Source of the DNA: Streptomyces tuirus
GTDB taxonomy: Bacteria > Actinomycetota > Actinomycetes > Streptomycetales > Streptomycetaceae
NCBI RefSeq assembly: GCF_014701095.1
Contig: NZ_AP023439.1
Coordinates: 6,250,001-6,314,000 of the forward strand
DNA: 64,000 bases
Reading direction: 5' to 3'
Both the position numbers and the translations under genes were made by a program. How positions within the stretch are numbered: the stretch's first letter is position 1; each line of letters opens with the position of its first letter. The notes below the pieces were generated by a model, which was not told where the DNA came from, did not search any database, and saw only the letters and a program-made list of their open reading frames with translations. This document shows, in pieces, positions 26,795 to 35,123 of this stretch.

Positions 26795-28726
26795 ATGGCG
26801 GCGGATCAACTCCCGGCGGAAGTCGGCGAGTTCGCGACCTACCTGGACGGCCTCCTGGCACGCCTCGACCCGTCCGGCGGCTGGTGCGCGGTGTTCTGGC
26901 AGCGCGACCCGGCGGGCATGCGGGCCTGTCTCGACGGGCGTGACCTGCCGCCCTGGGACGTGGTCGAGGCGCTGCTGCGGGACCTCGCCGGACAGTACGG
27001 ACCGGGCGGAGCCGGCCCGGAGACCGAGCGCGCCCGCGCCCTGCACGCCGCCGCGCTCGCCGTGTACGACACCCGGCCCGGTGGCCGCGACGCCCTCGGC
27101 GACCGCCTCGACGCCATGCTCCGCGAACAGAGGTACGCCGCCGAACGCCAGGCCGCCCTCACCCGCCACCTGACCTCGGCCACGACCCCCGAACAGGCCG
27201 ACTCCCTCCGCCTGGACCTGTCCTGGGCACGCGACGACCACGAACGCGCCGCGGCCCGCTGCGCGGAGCTCCGCGCACGGATGGCCCACCTGGACCGGCG
27301 GGGGCGGGGGGTGCCACCGCCGGTGGGGACGCCCCCGACAGTCCGGGGCGACGGCGACGGACCGCACGGCGCCGCGCCGGGATCGCCGACCGCCGCGCCG
27401 CAGCGCAACACCCCGGGCTCGGCGTCAACGGCGACGGGCCGCTCCGGAACTGCCGACCCGGGGGCCGGGTGGCCTGGCCGGCAGCGCTTCGCCGGCGAGG
27501 GCGTCTCGGGGGAAGGTCATGCGGGTGCCGTGCCCGACCCGGCCTGGACCGAGGTCGGGCGGCACGCCCCGTCACGGCTGGCCGCCCGGAACGTCCCCGG
27601 GGAAGCCGACCCGGGGGCCGGGTGGCCTGGCCGGCAGCACTTCGCCGGCGAGGGCGTCTCGGGGGAGGGCCATGCGGGTGCCGTGCCCGACCCGGCCTGG
27701 ACCGAGGACGGGCGGCACGCCCCGTCACGGCCGGCCGCCCGGAGCGTCCCCGGGGAAGCCGACCCGGGGGCAGGGTGGCCTGGCCGGCGGCACTTCGCCG
27801 GCGAGGGTGTCTCGGGGGAGGGCCATGCGGGTGCCGTGCCCGACCCGGCCTGGACCGAGGTCGGGCGGCACGCCCCGTCACGGCCGGCCGCCCGGAGCGT
27901 CTCCGGGGAAGCCGTCCCGGACGGCACGCCCCACCCGCTCGGCGCCCCAGCCCCGGAACCTCCCGCCCCCGAACCCCCCGCCCCCAAGCCGCGTAAACGC
28001 CGGCGCGGCAGTGCCCGTTTCGCCGGGATGGCCGATGAGGAGGCCGCACCCGTCGCCGTGCCGCCCGCCGTCGTACCGACCCTGCCCGAACCCGCGCCCG
28101 TGGCCACCGGCCGTACCCCCCGGGGTGCGCGTTTCGCCGGGGCCGCCGACGAGGCCGTGGTGGAGTCTCCGGCGCGGGAGGGCGGCGCGGCCGGGGCCGC
28201 GGACCTGGCCGAGGTCGGGCGGACCGTCGACCTGCTGGGCCGGCTGCGGAGCGAGGGGCGCAGCGGGGAGGCCCACGCCCTGCTGGCCGAAGTCGCCTCC
28301 TGGGAGCCCGGCCGGTATCCGCTGCTCGCGGAGCGGCTGCACCGCGCCGGGCTGGACGCCGACTGGCAGACGCTGCTGTGGGAGGCCGCCTCGCTGCCCG
28401 CCGGGCGGCTGGTCGCCGCCGCCGACGCGCTGGTCGAGGCCGGGCGGGCGGGGGACGGGCAGCAGATGCTGCGGCAGGGGGTCGCGCGGCCCCCGGGCGA
28501 GGTCGGCCGGGCCGTCCTCGGCCTGGCCGCCGAGCGGCGCCACCGCGAGGTGCGCGTCCTGCTCGACGCGTACGTCAGGGCCCGTACCCCCGAGGAGGCC
28601 GCCCGCAGCGCCGAGCCCGATCCGCGGCGCCTCGTGCCGCTCCTGCTGGAGGCCGCCCAGGGGGTATCGGACGAGCGGCGCTGGGACCTCGTGCACGCCC
28701 TGCGGGTCGCCGGATTCGCCGCCTGA
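26795..28726 (+). CDS. Unknown protein with three 51-residue repeats and RFAG motifs
   Basis: A 643-residue soluble protein. Residues 1-160 are helical (FATYLDGLLARLDPSGGWCAVFWQ at the start, coiled-coil-like ERAAARCAELRARMAHLDR near 155). Residues 220-372 are three near-identical 51-residue repeats beginning ADPGAGWPGR, each containing RFAGEG or HFAGEG. Two more RFAG motifs, SARFAGMADE and GARFAGAADE, follow in a Pro-rich region. The last about 190 residues form helical repeats (LLGRLRSEGRSGEAHALLAEV) resembling TPR. No enzyme motif is seen. The ATG is preceded by GGGAG at 8 bases. It lies downstream of the XRE gene with a 98-bp gap. Function unknown; it may be a scaffold. Confidence 0.85.
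   Translation: MAADQLPAEVGEFATYLDGLLARLDPSGGWCAVFWQRDPAGMRACLDGRDLPPWDVVEALLRDLAGQYGPGGAGPETERARALHAAALAVYDTRPGGRDALGDRLDAMLREQRYAAERQAALTRHLTSATTPEQADSLRLDLSWARDDHERAAARCAELRARMAHLDRRGRGVPPPVGTPPTVRGDGDGPHGAAPGSPTAAPQRNTPGSASTATGRSGTADPGAGWPGRQRFAGEGVSGEGHAGAVPDPAWTEVGRHAPSRLAARNVPGEADPGAGWPGRQHFAGEGVSGEGHAGAVPDPAWTEDGRHAPSRPAARSVPGEADPGAGWPGRRHFAGEGVSGEGHAGAVPDPAWTEVGRHAPSRPAARSVSGEAVPDGTPHPLGAPAPEPPAPEPPAPKPRKRRRGSARFAGMADEEAAPVAVPPAVVPTLPEPAPVATGRTPRGARFAGAADEAVVESPAREGGAAGAADLAEVGRTVDLLGRLRSEGRSGEAHALLAEVASWEPGRYPLLAERLHRAGLDADWQTLLWEAASLPAGRLVAAADALVEAGRAGDGQQMLRQGVARPPGEVGRAVLGLAAERRHREVRVLLDAYVRARTPEEAARSAEPDPRRLVPLLLEAAQGVSDERRWDLVHALRVAGFAA
27452..27910 (+). repeat. Three in-frame 153-bp tandem repeats within a coding region
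   Basis: Units at 27452-27604, 27605-27757 and 27758-27910 each encode 51 residues and are nearly identical at DNA level, differing at only a handful of positions. The high identity at silent sites points to recent expansion or ongoing conversion, and copy number probably varies between strains. Confidence 0.95.
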
Positions 28727-28804
28727 CCGGCGCTGCACCGCCCCGGGCGACTCACCCACAGGAGTGTGAATCGCGCAATGCCCCGCGGGTTGGCGACGAT
28801 GGTC

Positions 28805-28866
28805 TTGGCAACCCCGTGCCAGAGGCTTACGTTCGTGGCTCTACGGCCCGCTTCTACGGGCGTAGA
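28805..28866 (+). promoter_or_regulatory. Promoter and TCTACG repeats of the pyrimidine catabolism operon
   Basis: TTGGCA (28805-28810), 17 bp, TACGTT (28828-28833) form a good vegetative promoter. From the expected start (about 28840) there are two direct TCTACG copies (28840 and 28853) and an inverted CGTAGA (28861-28866), the last two forming a TCTACG-GG-CGTAGA hairpin. This is a candidate site for the PucR regulator or a leader hairpin. Confidence 0.55.
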
Positions 28867-28896
28867 GGCGCAGACGTCGCGTCGAAGGAGCAGCTC

Positions 28897-29739
28897 ATGG
28901 CCAACGTCGTACGTGCCGCCCTGGTCCAGGCCACATGGACCGGCGACACCGAGTCCATGGTGGCGAAACACGAGGAGCACGCCCGCGAGGCGGCCCGTCG
29001 GGGCGCGAAGATCATCGGTTTCCAGGAGGTCTTCAACAGCCCCTACTTCTGCCAGGTCGAGGAGCCGGAGCACTACCGCTGGGCCGAGCCCGTCCCCGAC
29101 GGTCCGACCGTACGGCGGATGCGGGCGCTCGCCCGCGAGACCGGCATGGTGGTCGTCGCGCCGGTGTTCGAGGCGGAGCAGCCCGGCTTCTACTACAACA
29201 CCGCGGCCGTGATCGACGCCGACGGCACCTACCTCGGCAAGTACCGCAAGCACCACATCCCCCAGCTCAAGGGCTTCCGCGAGAAGTTCTACTTCAAGCC
29301 CGGGAACCTCGGCTGGCCCGTCTTCGACACCGCGGCCGGCAAGGTCGGCGTGTACATCTGCTACGACCGCCACTTTCCGGAGGGCTGGCGGCAGCTCGGC
29401 CTGGCCGGGGCCCAGCTGGTCTACAACCCCTCCGCGACCCACCGGAGCCTGTCCTCCCACCTGTGGCGGCTGGAGCAGCCCGCGGCGGCCGTCGCCAACG
29501 GGTACTACATCGCCGCGATCAACCGCGTCGGGCAGGAGGAGTACGGCGACAACGACTTCTACGGCACGAGCTACTTCGTCGACCCGCGCGGGCAGTTCGT
29601 GGGGGATGTCGCAAGCGACAGCGAGGAGGAGCTCGTGATCCGGGACATCGACCTCGACCTCATCGAAGAGGTACGGCAGACGTGGGCCTTCTACCGCGAC
29701 CGCCGCCCCGACGCCTACGAAGGGCTGGTGCAGCCGTGA
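28897..29739 (+). CDS. Beta-ureidopropionase (nitrilase superfamily), copy 1
   Basis: A 280-residue carbon-nitrogen hydrolase. The nitrilase triad is Glu44 (GFQEVF), Lys118 (KYRKHHIPQ) and Cys155 (YICYDRHFPEGW). It hydrolyses N-carbamoyl-beta-alanine (and the methyl analogue from thymine) to beta-alanine, CO2 and ammonia, the third step of reductive pyrimidine breakdown. The reading frame is open far upstream into the repeat protein's frame, but ATG 28897, with GGAG 8 bases before it and a promoter at 28805, is the real start. The stop overlaps the aminotransferase GTG (GTGA). A second gene of identical length lies at 32772, roughly two-thirds identical by eye. Confidence 0.93.
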   Translation: MANVVRAALVQATWTGDTESMVAKHEEHAREAARRGAKIIGFQEVFNSPYFCQVEEPEHYRWAEPVPDGPTVRRMRALARETGMVVVAPVFEAEQPGFYYNTAAVIDADGTYLGKYRKHHIPQLKGFREKFYFKPGNLGWPVFDTAAGKVGVYICYDRHFPEGWRQLGLAGAQLVYNPSATHRSLSSHLWRLEQPAAAVANGYYIAAINRVGQEEYGDNDFYGTSYFVDPRGQFVGDVASDSEEELVIRDIDLDLIEEVRQTWAFYRDRRPDAYEGLVQP

Positions 29740-31022
29740 CCAACGACCTCCTGGGCCGCCACCGGGCCGTGCTCCCCGACTGGCTCGCCCTCTACTACGA
29801 GGAGCCGCTGGAGCTCACCCACGGCGAGGGCCGCCACGTCTGGGACGCCCAGGGCAACCGGTACCTCGACTTCTTCGGCGGCATCCTCACCACCATGACG
29901 GCGCACGCACTGCCCGAGGTCACCAAGGCGGTCAGCGAGCAGGCCGGGCGGATCATCCACTCCTCGACCCTCTACCTCAACCGCCCGATGGTCGAACTCG
30001 CCGAGCGCATCGCCCAGTTGAGCGGCATCCCGGACGCCCGCGTCTTCTTCACCACGTCCGGCACCGAGGCCAACGACACCGCCCTGCTGCTGGCCACGGC
30101 GTACCGGCGCAGCAACACGATCCTCGCGATGCGCAACAGCTACCACGGCCGCTCCTTCAGCGCCGTCGGCATCACCGGCAACAGCGGCTGGTCGCCGACC
30201 TCGCTGTCCCCGCTCCAGACGCTGTACGTCCACGGCGGGGTGCGCACCCGCGGCCCGTTCGCCTCCCTCAGCGACGAGGCCTTCATCGCCGCCTGCGTGG
30301 AGGACCTGAGGGACCTGCTCGGCCATACCCGCGCGCCGGCCGCGCTGATCGCCGAACCCGTCCAGGGCGTCGGCGGGTTCACGGCGCCGCCGGACGGGCT
30401 GTACGCCGCCTTCCGCGAGGTGCTGCACGAGCGCGGCATCCTGTGGATCGCCGACGAGGTGCAGACCGGCTGGGGCCGCACCGGCGAGCACTTCTGGGGC
30501 TGGCAGGCCCACGGGCGCAACGGACCGCCCGACATCATGACCTTCGCCAAGGGCATCGGCAACGGCATGTCCATCGGTGGCGTCGTCGCCCGCTCCGAGA
30601 TCATGAACTGCCTGGACTCCAACAGCATCTCCACCTTCGGCGGCACCCAGATCACCATGGCGGCGGGCCTCGCCAACCTCACCTACCTGCTGGAGCACGA
30701 CCTCCAGGGCAACGCCCGGCGCGTCGGCGGTCTGCTCATCGAACGGCTGCGGGCCGTCGCCGCGCAGGTCCCGGCCGTACGGGAGGTACGCGGACGCGGG
30801 CTGATGATCGGCATCGAGATCACGAAACCGGGGACCGACGAGGCCGATCCGCAGACCGCGGCGGCCGTGCAGGAGGCGGCCCGCGAGGGCGGCCTGCTGA
30901 TCGGCAAAGGCGGCGGGCACAACACCAGTGCGCTGCGCGTCGCACCGCCGCTGTCCCTCAACGTCGCGGAGGCCGAGGAGGGCGCCGCGATCCTCGAGAA
31001 CGCTCTGCGGAGCATCCCGTAG
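29736..31022 (+). CDS. Class III aminotransferase, likely for beta-alanine/3-aminoisobutyrate
   Basis: A 428-residue PLP-dependent fold-type I enzyme. FTTSGTEANDTALLLATAYR binds the cofactor phosphate, IADEVQTGWGRTG carries the Asp that contacts the pyridine nitrogen, and the Schiff-base Lys is K272 in TFAKGIGNGM. By position it should transaminate beta-alanine or 3-aminoisobutyrate from the preceding hydrolase to malonate semialdehydes. Sequence alone would also allow other omega-amino acids or AGXT2-type substrates. The GTG start overlaps the ureidopropionase stop, so the two are translationally coupled. The PucR gene starts 28 bases after its stop. Confidence 0.92.
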   Translation: MTNDLLGRHRAVLPDWLALYYEEPLELTHGEGRHVWDAQGNRYLDFFGGILTTMTAHALPEVTKAVSEQAGRIIHSSTLYLNRPMVELAERIAQLSGIPDARVFFTTSGTEANDTALLLATAYRRSNTILAMRNSYHGRSFSAVGITGNSGWSPTSLSPLQTLYVHGGVRTRGPFASLSDEAFIAACVEDLRDLLGHTRAPAALIAEPVQGVGGFTAPPDGLYAAFREVLHERGILWIADEVQTGWGRTGEHFWGWQAHGRNGPPDIMTFAKGIGNGMSIGGVVARSEIMNCLDSNSISTFGGTQITMAAGLANLTYLLEHDLQGNARRVGGLLIERLRAVAAQVPAVREVRGRGLMIGIEITKPGTDEADPQTAAAVQEAAREGGLLIGKGGGHNTSALRVAPPLSLNVAEAEEGAAILENALRSIP

Positions 31023-31050
31023 CAGTGCACTGAGCAAGGGACACGGCGCC

Positions 31051-32616
31051 ATGACCATCACCCTGGATTCCCTGGAGCCCGCGCTGTCGGTGCGGCAGGT
31101 CCTCACTCTGGAGCGGGTGCTCGCCGGGGAGCCCGAGGTGGTGGCCGGCGCGAGCCATCTCGACCGGCCCGTGCGGTGGGTGCACGTCGCCGAGGCCGCC
31201 GACGTCGGAGTGATGCTCACCGGCGGCGAGATGGTCCTCACCACCGGTGTGCTGCTCGCCGGCGACGAGGACAAGCAGGCCGAGTACGTCCGGTCGCTGC
31301 ACCGCGCGGAGGCCGCCGCCGTCGTCCTCGGACTCGGCCGCGCCTTCCCCGCGGCGCCGGACGTGATGCGCCGGGCGGCCGAGCGGTGCGGACTGCCGAT
31401 GGTCGTCCTGCACCGGCCCTTCCCCTTCGCCGAACTGACCGAGGAGGTCCAGTCGCGGCTGGTGCGCCGCAAGTTCGCCGCCGTCAGCCTCTCCGAGGCC
31501 GTCCGCACCGAACTCACCGCCCTCATCACCGCCGGCGCCCCCCTGCAACGCCTGCTCGACGAGGTCGCCCGGCACAGCGCCTGCCCGGTCGTCGTCACCA
31601 ACCTCGCCCACCGCGTCCTCGGCACGGCGGGGGAGCGGCCCGCGGTGGACGACGTGCTGCGCGACTGGGAGCGCATCGCCCGGCAGGCCGGGGGCACCGA
31701 GGGCGACGGCTGGATCCGGGCCGAACTGGGCGGGCGCGGGGAGCGCTGGGGCCGGATCGTGCTGTGCGGCTACCGCGGCGACACCGCCACCGGACGGCTG
31801 CTGGCCGACCGCGCCGCCGAGGCCCTCGTCCTGCACCGCATGCTCGGCGGTGGCGCCGCGTGCTCCTGGGAGGAGCAGTCCGCGCAGAGCCTGCTCACCG
31901 ACCTGGTCAGCGGCGTCGTACCCGCACGGCAACTGCTGCCCCGGGCCCGCGCCGCCGGACTGCCCGTCAACCGGCGCACCTTCGTGCCGCTGGTCGTCCG
32001 CGACGGCGACCCCGCCCGCCTCGAACGGCTGCTGCGGCTGCTGGGCCTGCCCGGGCTGGTCGCCGAACTCGCCGACGGCGCCACCGCCGTGCTGCTCAGC
32101 CTGCCCCGCGATCAGGACGCGGGTGCCCTCGCCGCGCACTTCGCGACCCGGCTGCGCACCGAGACCGGCCCCGACCACCCGGTGGTGGCGGCGGCCGAAC
32201 CCCGCGCCGCCTGGGACGACGTACCCACCGGACTGCGCGAGGCCCAGCATGTCGCGGACGCCGTCGCCGACTCCTCCGCCGTCCTCGACCTGCCACCGGT
32301 CGTACGCCTCAGGGACGTCCACCTGCGGGGCCTGATCCGGCTGCTGCGCGACGACCCGCACGTGCAGTCGTTCGCGGAGCGGGAGCTGGACGGGCTGCTG
32401 CGCGAGAGCGACGAGGACCTGCTGTCGGTCCTGCGCACCTACCTCGCCACCGGCCGCAACAAGTCCCGCACCGCCCAGCTCCACCACGTCTCCCGGCCGG
32501 CCCTGTACCGCCGTCTGGAGTCCATACAGGTCCGCCTCGGGGTGGACCTCGACGACTTCGAGCAGGCCGCCTCGGTGCACATCGCGCTCCTCGCGCACGA
32601 CGCGCAACAGCAGTGA
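31051..32616 (+). CDS. PucR family transcriptional regulator
   Basis: A 521-residue regulator of the PucR type. The N-terminal PucR domain (ALSVRQVLTLERVLAGEPEVV onwards, about residues 10-130) senses purine or pyrimidine metabolites in known members. A middle GGDEF-like region follows. The C-terminal HTH_30 domain is near residues 455-515, with LRTYLATGRNKSRTAQLHHVSRPALYRRL as its recognition region. It is embedded in the pyrimidine catabolic operon and is almost certainly its regulator, probably as a substrate-responsive activator. The ATG at 31051 follows the aminotransferase gene closely, with CAAGGG as a weak ribosome site. Confidence 0.92.
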   Translation: MTITLDSLEPALSVRQVLTLERVLAGEPEVVAGASHLDRPVRWVHVAEAADVGVMLTGGEMVLTTGVLLAGDEDKQAEYVRSLHRAEAAAVVLGLGRAFPAAPDVMRRAAERCGLPMVVLHRPFPFAELTEEVQSRLVRRKFAAVSLSEAVRTELTALITAGAPLQRLLDEVARHSACPVVVTNLAHRVLGTAGERPAVDDVLRDWERIARQAGGTEGDGWIRAELGGRGERWGRIVLCGYRGDTATGRLLADRAAEALVLHRMLGGGAACSWEEQSAQSLLTDLVSGVVPARQLLPRARAAGLPVNRRTFVPLVVRDGDPARLERLLRLLGLPGLVAELADGATAVLLSLPRDQDAGALAAHFATRLRTETGPDHPVVAAAEPRAAWDDVPTGLREAQHVADAVADSSAVLDLPPVVRLRDVHLRGLIRLLRDDPHVQSFAERELDGLLRESDEDLLSVLRTYLATGRNKSRTAQLHHVSRPALYRRLESIQVRLGVDLDDFEQAASVHIALLAHDAQQQ

Positions 32617-32771
32617 AACACGCGACCACCTGGGAAAACGGCGGTGAAACATGGGTCCACGAAAGAGTGACACGGTGGCACGCCGCACGCCCCCGGACGT
32701 GACACGCTGCAACTCAAAGACGCCCTCCGCCCTCCCTAGGCTCACGGCACACCGAGCGACCGGAGGTCCCG

Positions 32772-33614
32772 ATGAGCCGAGTGATCCGTGCCGCCGTCTT
32801 CCAGACCGCCTGGACGGGCGACAAGGAGTCGATGATCCAGGTCCACGAGCAGGCGGCCCGCGACGCGGCCGCGCAGGGCGCCCAAGTCCTGTGTTTCCAG
32901 GAGCTGTTCTACGGACCGTACTTCTGCCAGGTCCAGGACCCGGCCTTCTACGAGTACGCCGAGCAGATCCCCGAGGGCCCCATCGTCCGCCGCTTCCAGG
33001 CTCTCGCCGAGGAACTCGGACTCGTCCTGGTGCTGCCGATGTACGAGGAGGAGCAGCCCGGCGTCCTCTACAACACCGCCGCCGTGATCGACGCGGACGG
33101 CTCCTACCTCGGCAAGTACCGCAAGACCCACATCCCCCAGGTCAGGGGATTCTGGGAGAAGTTCTACTTCCGGCCGGGCAACAGCGGCTGGCCCGTCTTC
33201 GACACCAAGGTCGGCCGGGTCGGCGTCTACATCTGCTACGACCGCCACTTCCCGGAGGGCTGGCGCGCGCTCGGCCTCGCGGGTGCCGAGATCGTCTTCA
33301 ACCCCTCGGCCACCTCCCGCGGCCTGTCGGGCTACCTCTGGCAGCTGGAACAGCCGGCGGCGGCCGTCGCCAACGAGTACTTCGTCGGCGCGATCAACCG
33401 GGTGGGCGTCGAGGAGTACGGCGACAACGACTTCTACGGCACCTCGTACTTCGTGGACCCCGAGGCCCAGTTCGTCGGCGAGGTGGCGAGCGACAAGGAG
33501 CCCGAACTGGTGGTGAGGGACCTGGACATGGCCAGGCTCCGAGAGGTCCGCGACCGCTGGCAGTTCTACCGGGACCGCGCGCCTGGAGCCTACGGTCCGC
33601 TGACGGCCCCCTAG
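32772..33614 (+). CDS. Beta-ureidopropionase (nitrilase superfamily), copy 2
   Basis: A 280-residue paralogue of the gene at 28897; the two align without gaps. The triad Glu44 (FQELF), Lys118 (KYRKTHIP) and Cys155 (YICYDRHFPEGW) is intact. A 155-bp gap separates it from the PucR gene; CCTCCC-TAGGCT near 32735 could hold a -10 box, and CGGAGG lies 6 bases before the ATG. It directly precedes dihydropyrimidinase, so this copy may be the housekeeping ureidopropionase, with copy 1 acting on another carbamoyl amino acid. The differences cluster at surface positions and around residues 45-65, near the entrance of the active site. Which copy uses which substrate is not readable from sequence. Confidence 0.92.
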   Translation: MSRVIRAAVFQTAWTGDKESMIQVHEQAARDAAAQGAQVLCFQELFYGPYFCQVQDPAFYEYAEQIPEGPIVRRFQALAEELGLVLVLPMYEEEQPGVLYNTAAVIDADGSYLGKYRKTHIPQVRGFWEKFYFRPGNSGWPVFDTKVGRVGVYICYDRHFPEGWRALGLAGAEIVFNPSATSRGLSGYLWQLEQPAAAVANEYFVGAINRVGVEEYGDNDFYGTSYFVDPEAQFVGEVASDKEPELVVRDLDMARLREVRDRWQFYRDRAPGAYGPLTAP

Positions 33615-33677
33615 GGGCGCGGGTTCGTGCTCCATGTGCGGCTACCGCCGCATGGGCGCGACCAGCCACACACAACC
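33613..33677. repeat. Dispersed intergenic palindromic element, copy 2
   Basis: Starting at the stop codon of the second ureidopropionase the sequence runs AGGGGCGCGGG, then a TGCGGC/GCCGCA hairpin around TACC, then GGGCGCGACCAGCC. The layout matches copy 1 at 4661. It separates the hydrolase from dihydropyrimidinase and might attenuate readthrough. Confidence 0.58.
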
Positions 33678-33708
33678 GTCACGTTCACACGGCGAGGAGC
33701 GACAGATC

Positions 33709-35112
33709 ATGAGCACCCGAACCGTCATCCGAGGCGGCCTGGTCATCACCGCCTCCGATGAACTACACGCCGACGTCCTGATCGAGGACGGCCGAATCGC
33801 CGCCCTCGCCGCCTCCCACACCCCCGCCGCCGAATCCTTCACAGCCGACCGCACCATCGACGCCACCGGAAGGTACGTCATCCCCGGCGGCGTCGACGCC
33901 CACACCCACATGGAGCTGCCCTTCGGCGGCACCTTCGCCTCCGACACCTTCGAGACCGGCACCCGCGCCGCCGCCTGGGGCGGCACGACGACGATCATCG
34001 ACTTCGCCGTGCAGAGCGTCGGGCACAGCCTGCGCGAGGGCCTCGACGCCTGGCACGCCAAGGCCGACGGCCAGTGCGCGATCGACTACGGCTTCCACAT
34101 GATCGTCTCCGACGTCAACGAGCACACGCTCAAGGAGATGGACCACCTGGTCGAGGAGGGCATCACCTCCTTCAAGCAGTTCATGGCCTACCCGGGCGTC
34201 TTCTACAGCGACGACGGCCAGATCCTGCGCGCCATGCAGCGCTCCGCCGAGAACGGCGGCCTGATCATGATGCACGCCGAGAACGGCATCGCCATCGACG
34301 TCCTGGTCGAGCAGGCGCTCGCCCGGGGCGAGACCGACCCGCGCTACCACGGCGAGGTCCGCAAGGCTCTGCTGGAGGCCGAGGCCACCCACCGCGCCAT
34401 CAAACTCGCGCAGGTGGCCGGGGCGCCCCTGTACGTCGTGCACGTCTCGGCGACGGAGGCGGTCGCCGAGCTGGCCCGGGCCCGCGACGAGGGACTGCCC
34501 GTCTTCGGTGAGACGTGCCCGCAGTACCTGTTCCTGTCCACCGACAACCTCGCCGAGCCCGGCTTCGAGGGCGCGAAGTACGTGTGCAGCACCCCGCTCA
34601 GGCCGAAGGAGCACCAGGCCGCGCTGTGGCGGGGGCTGCGGACGAACGACCTCCAGGTCGTCTCCACCGACCACTGCCCGTTCTGCTTCACCGGCCAGAA
34701 GGACCTGGGCCGCGGCGACTTCTCCAAGATTCCCAACGGCCTGCCGGGCGTGGAGAACCGTATGGACCTCCTCCACCAGGCGGTCGTCGACGGGCACATC
34801 TCGCGCCGCCGCTGGATCGAGATCGCCTGCGCGTCCCCGGCCCGGATGTTCGGCCTCTACCCGAAGAAGGGCACCATCGCGCCGGGCGCCGACGCCGACG
34901 TCGTCATCTACGACCCGCACGCGGAGCAGGTCATCTCCGCCGAGACGCACCACATGAACGTCGACTACTCGGCGTACGAGGGCAAACGCACCACCGGCCG
35001 GGTCGAGACGGTCCTCTCGCGCGGCGAACTCGTCATCACCGAGCGGGAGTACACCGGGCACGCCGGGCACGGCGTGTTCACCCCGCGATCCACCTGTCAG
35101 TACCTCGATTAG
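33709..35112 (+). CDS. Dihydropyrimidinase (D-hydantoinase family)
   Basis: A 467-residue amidohydrolase. The binuclear metal site is complete: HxH at residues 65 and 67 (VDAHTHMEL), carboxylated Lys156 (ITSFKQFMAYPG), His189 (MMHAENG), His near 245 (VVHVSATE) and Asp near 323 (STDHCPF). It opens the ring of dihydrouracil or dihydrothymine, giving the N-carbamoyl amino acid used by the neighbouring ureidopropionases. Many homologues also accept hydantoins. ATG 33709 is supported by GAGGAG about 10 bases upstream; the frame extends further upstream, through element copy 2, without a ribosome site. The LLM gene follows after 11 bases. Confidence 0.94.
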   Translation: MSTRTVIRGGLVITASDELHADVLIEDGRIAALAASHTPAAESFTADRTIDATGRYVIPGGVDAHTHMELPFGGTFASDTFETGTRAAAWGGTTTIIDFAVQSVGHSLREGLDAWHAKADGQCAIDYGFHMIVSDVNEHTLKEMDHLVEEGITSFKQFMAYPGVFYSDDGQILRAMQRSAENGGLIMMHAENGIAIDVLVEQALARGETDPRYHGEVRKALLEAEATHRAIKLAQVAGAPLYVVHVSATEAVAELARARDEGLPVFGETCPQYLFLSTDNLAEPGFEGAKYVCSTPLRPKEHQAALWRGLRTNDLQVVSTDHCPFCFTGQKDLGRGDFSKIPNGLPGVENRMDLLHQAVVDGHISRRRWIEIACASPARMFGLYPKKGTIAPGADADVVIYDPHAEQVISAETHHMNVDYSAYEGKRTTGRVETVLSRGELVITEREYTGHAGHGVFTPRSTCQYLD

Positions 35113-35123
35113 GAGTGGCGCAG

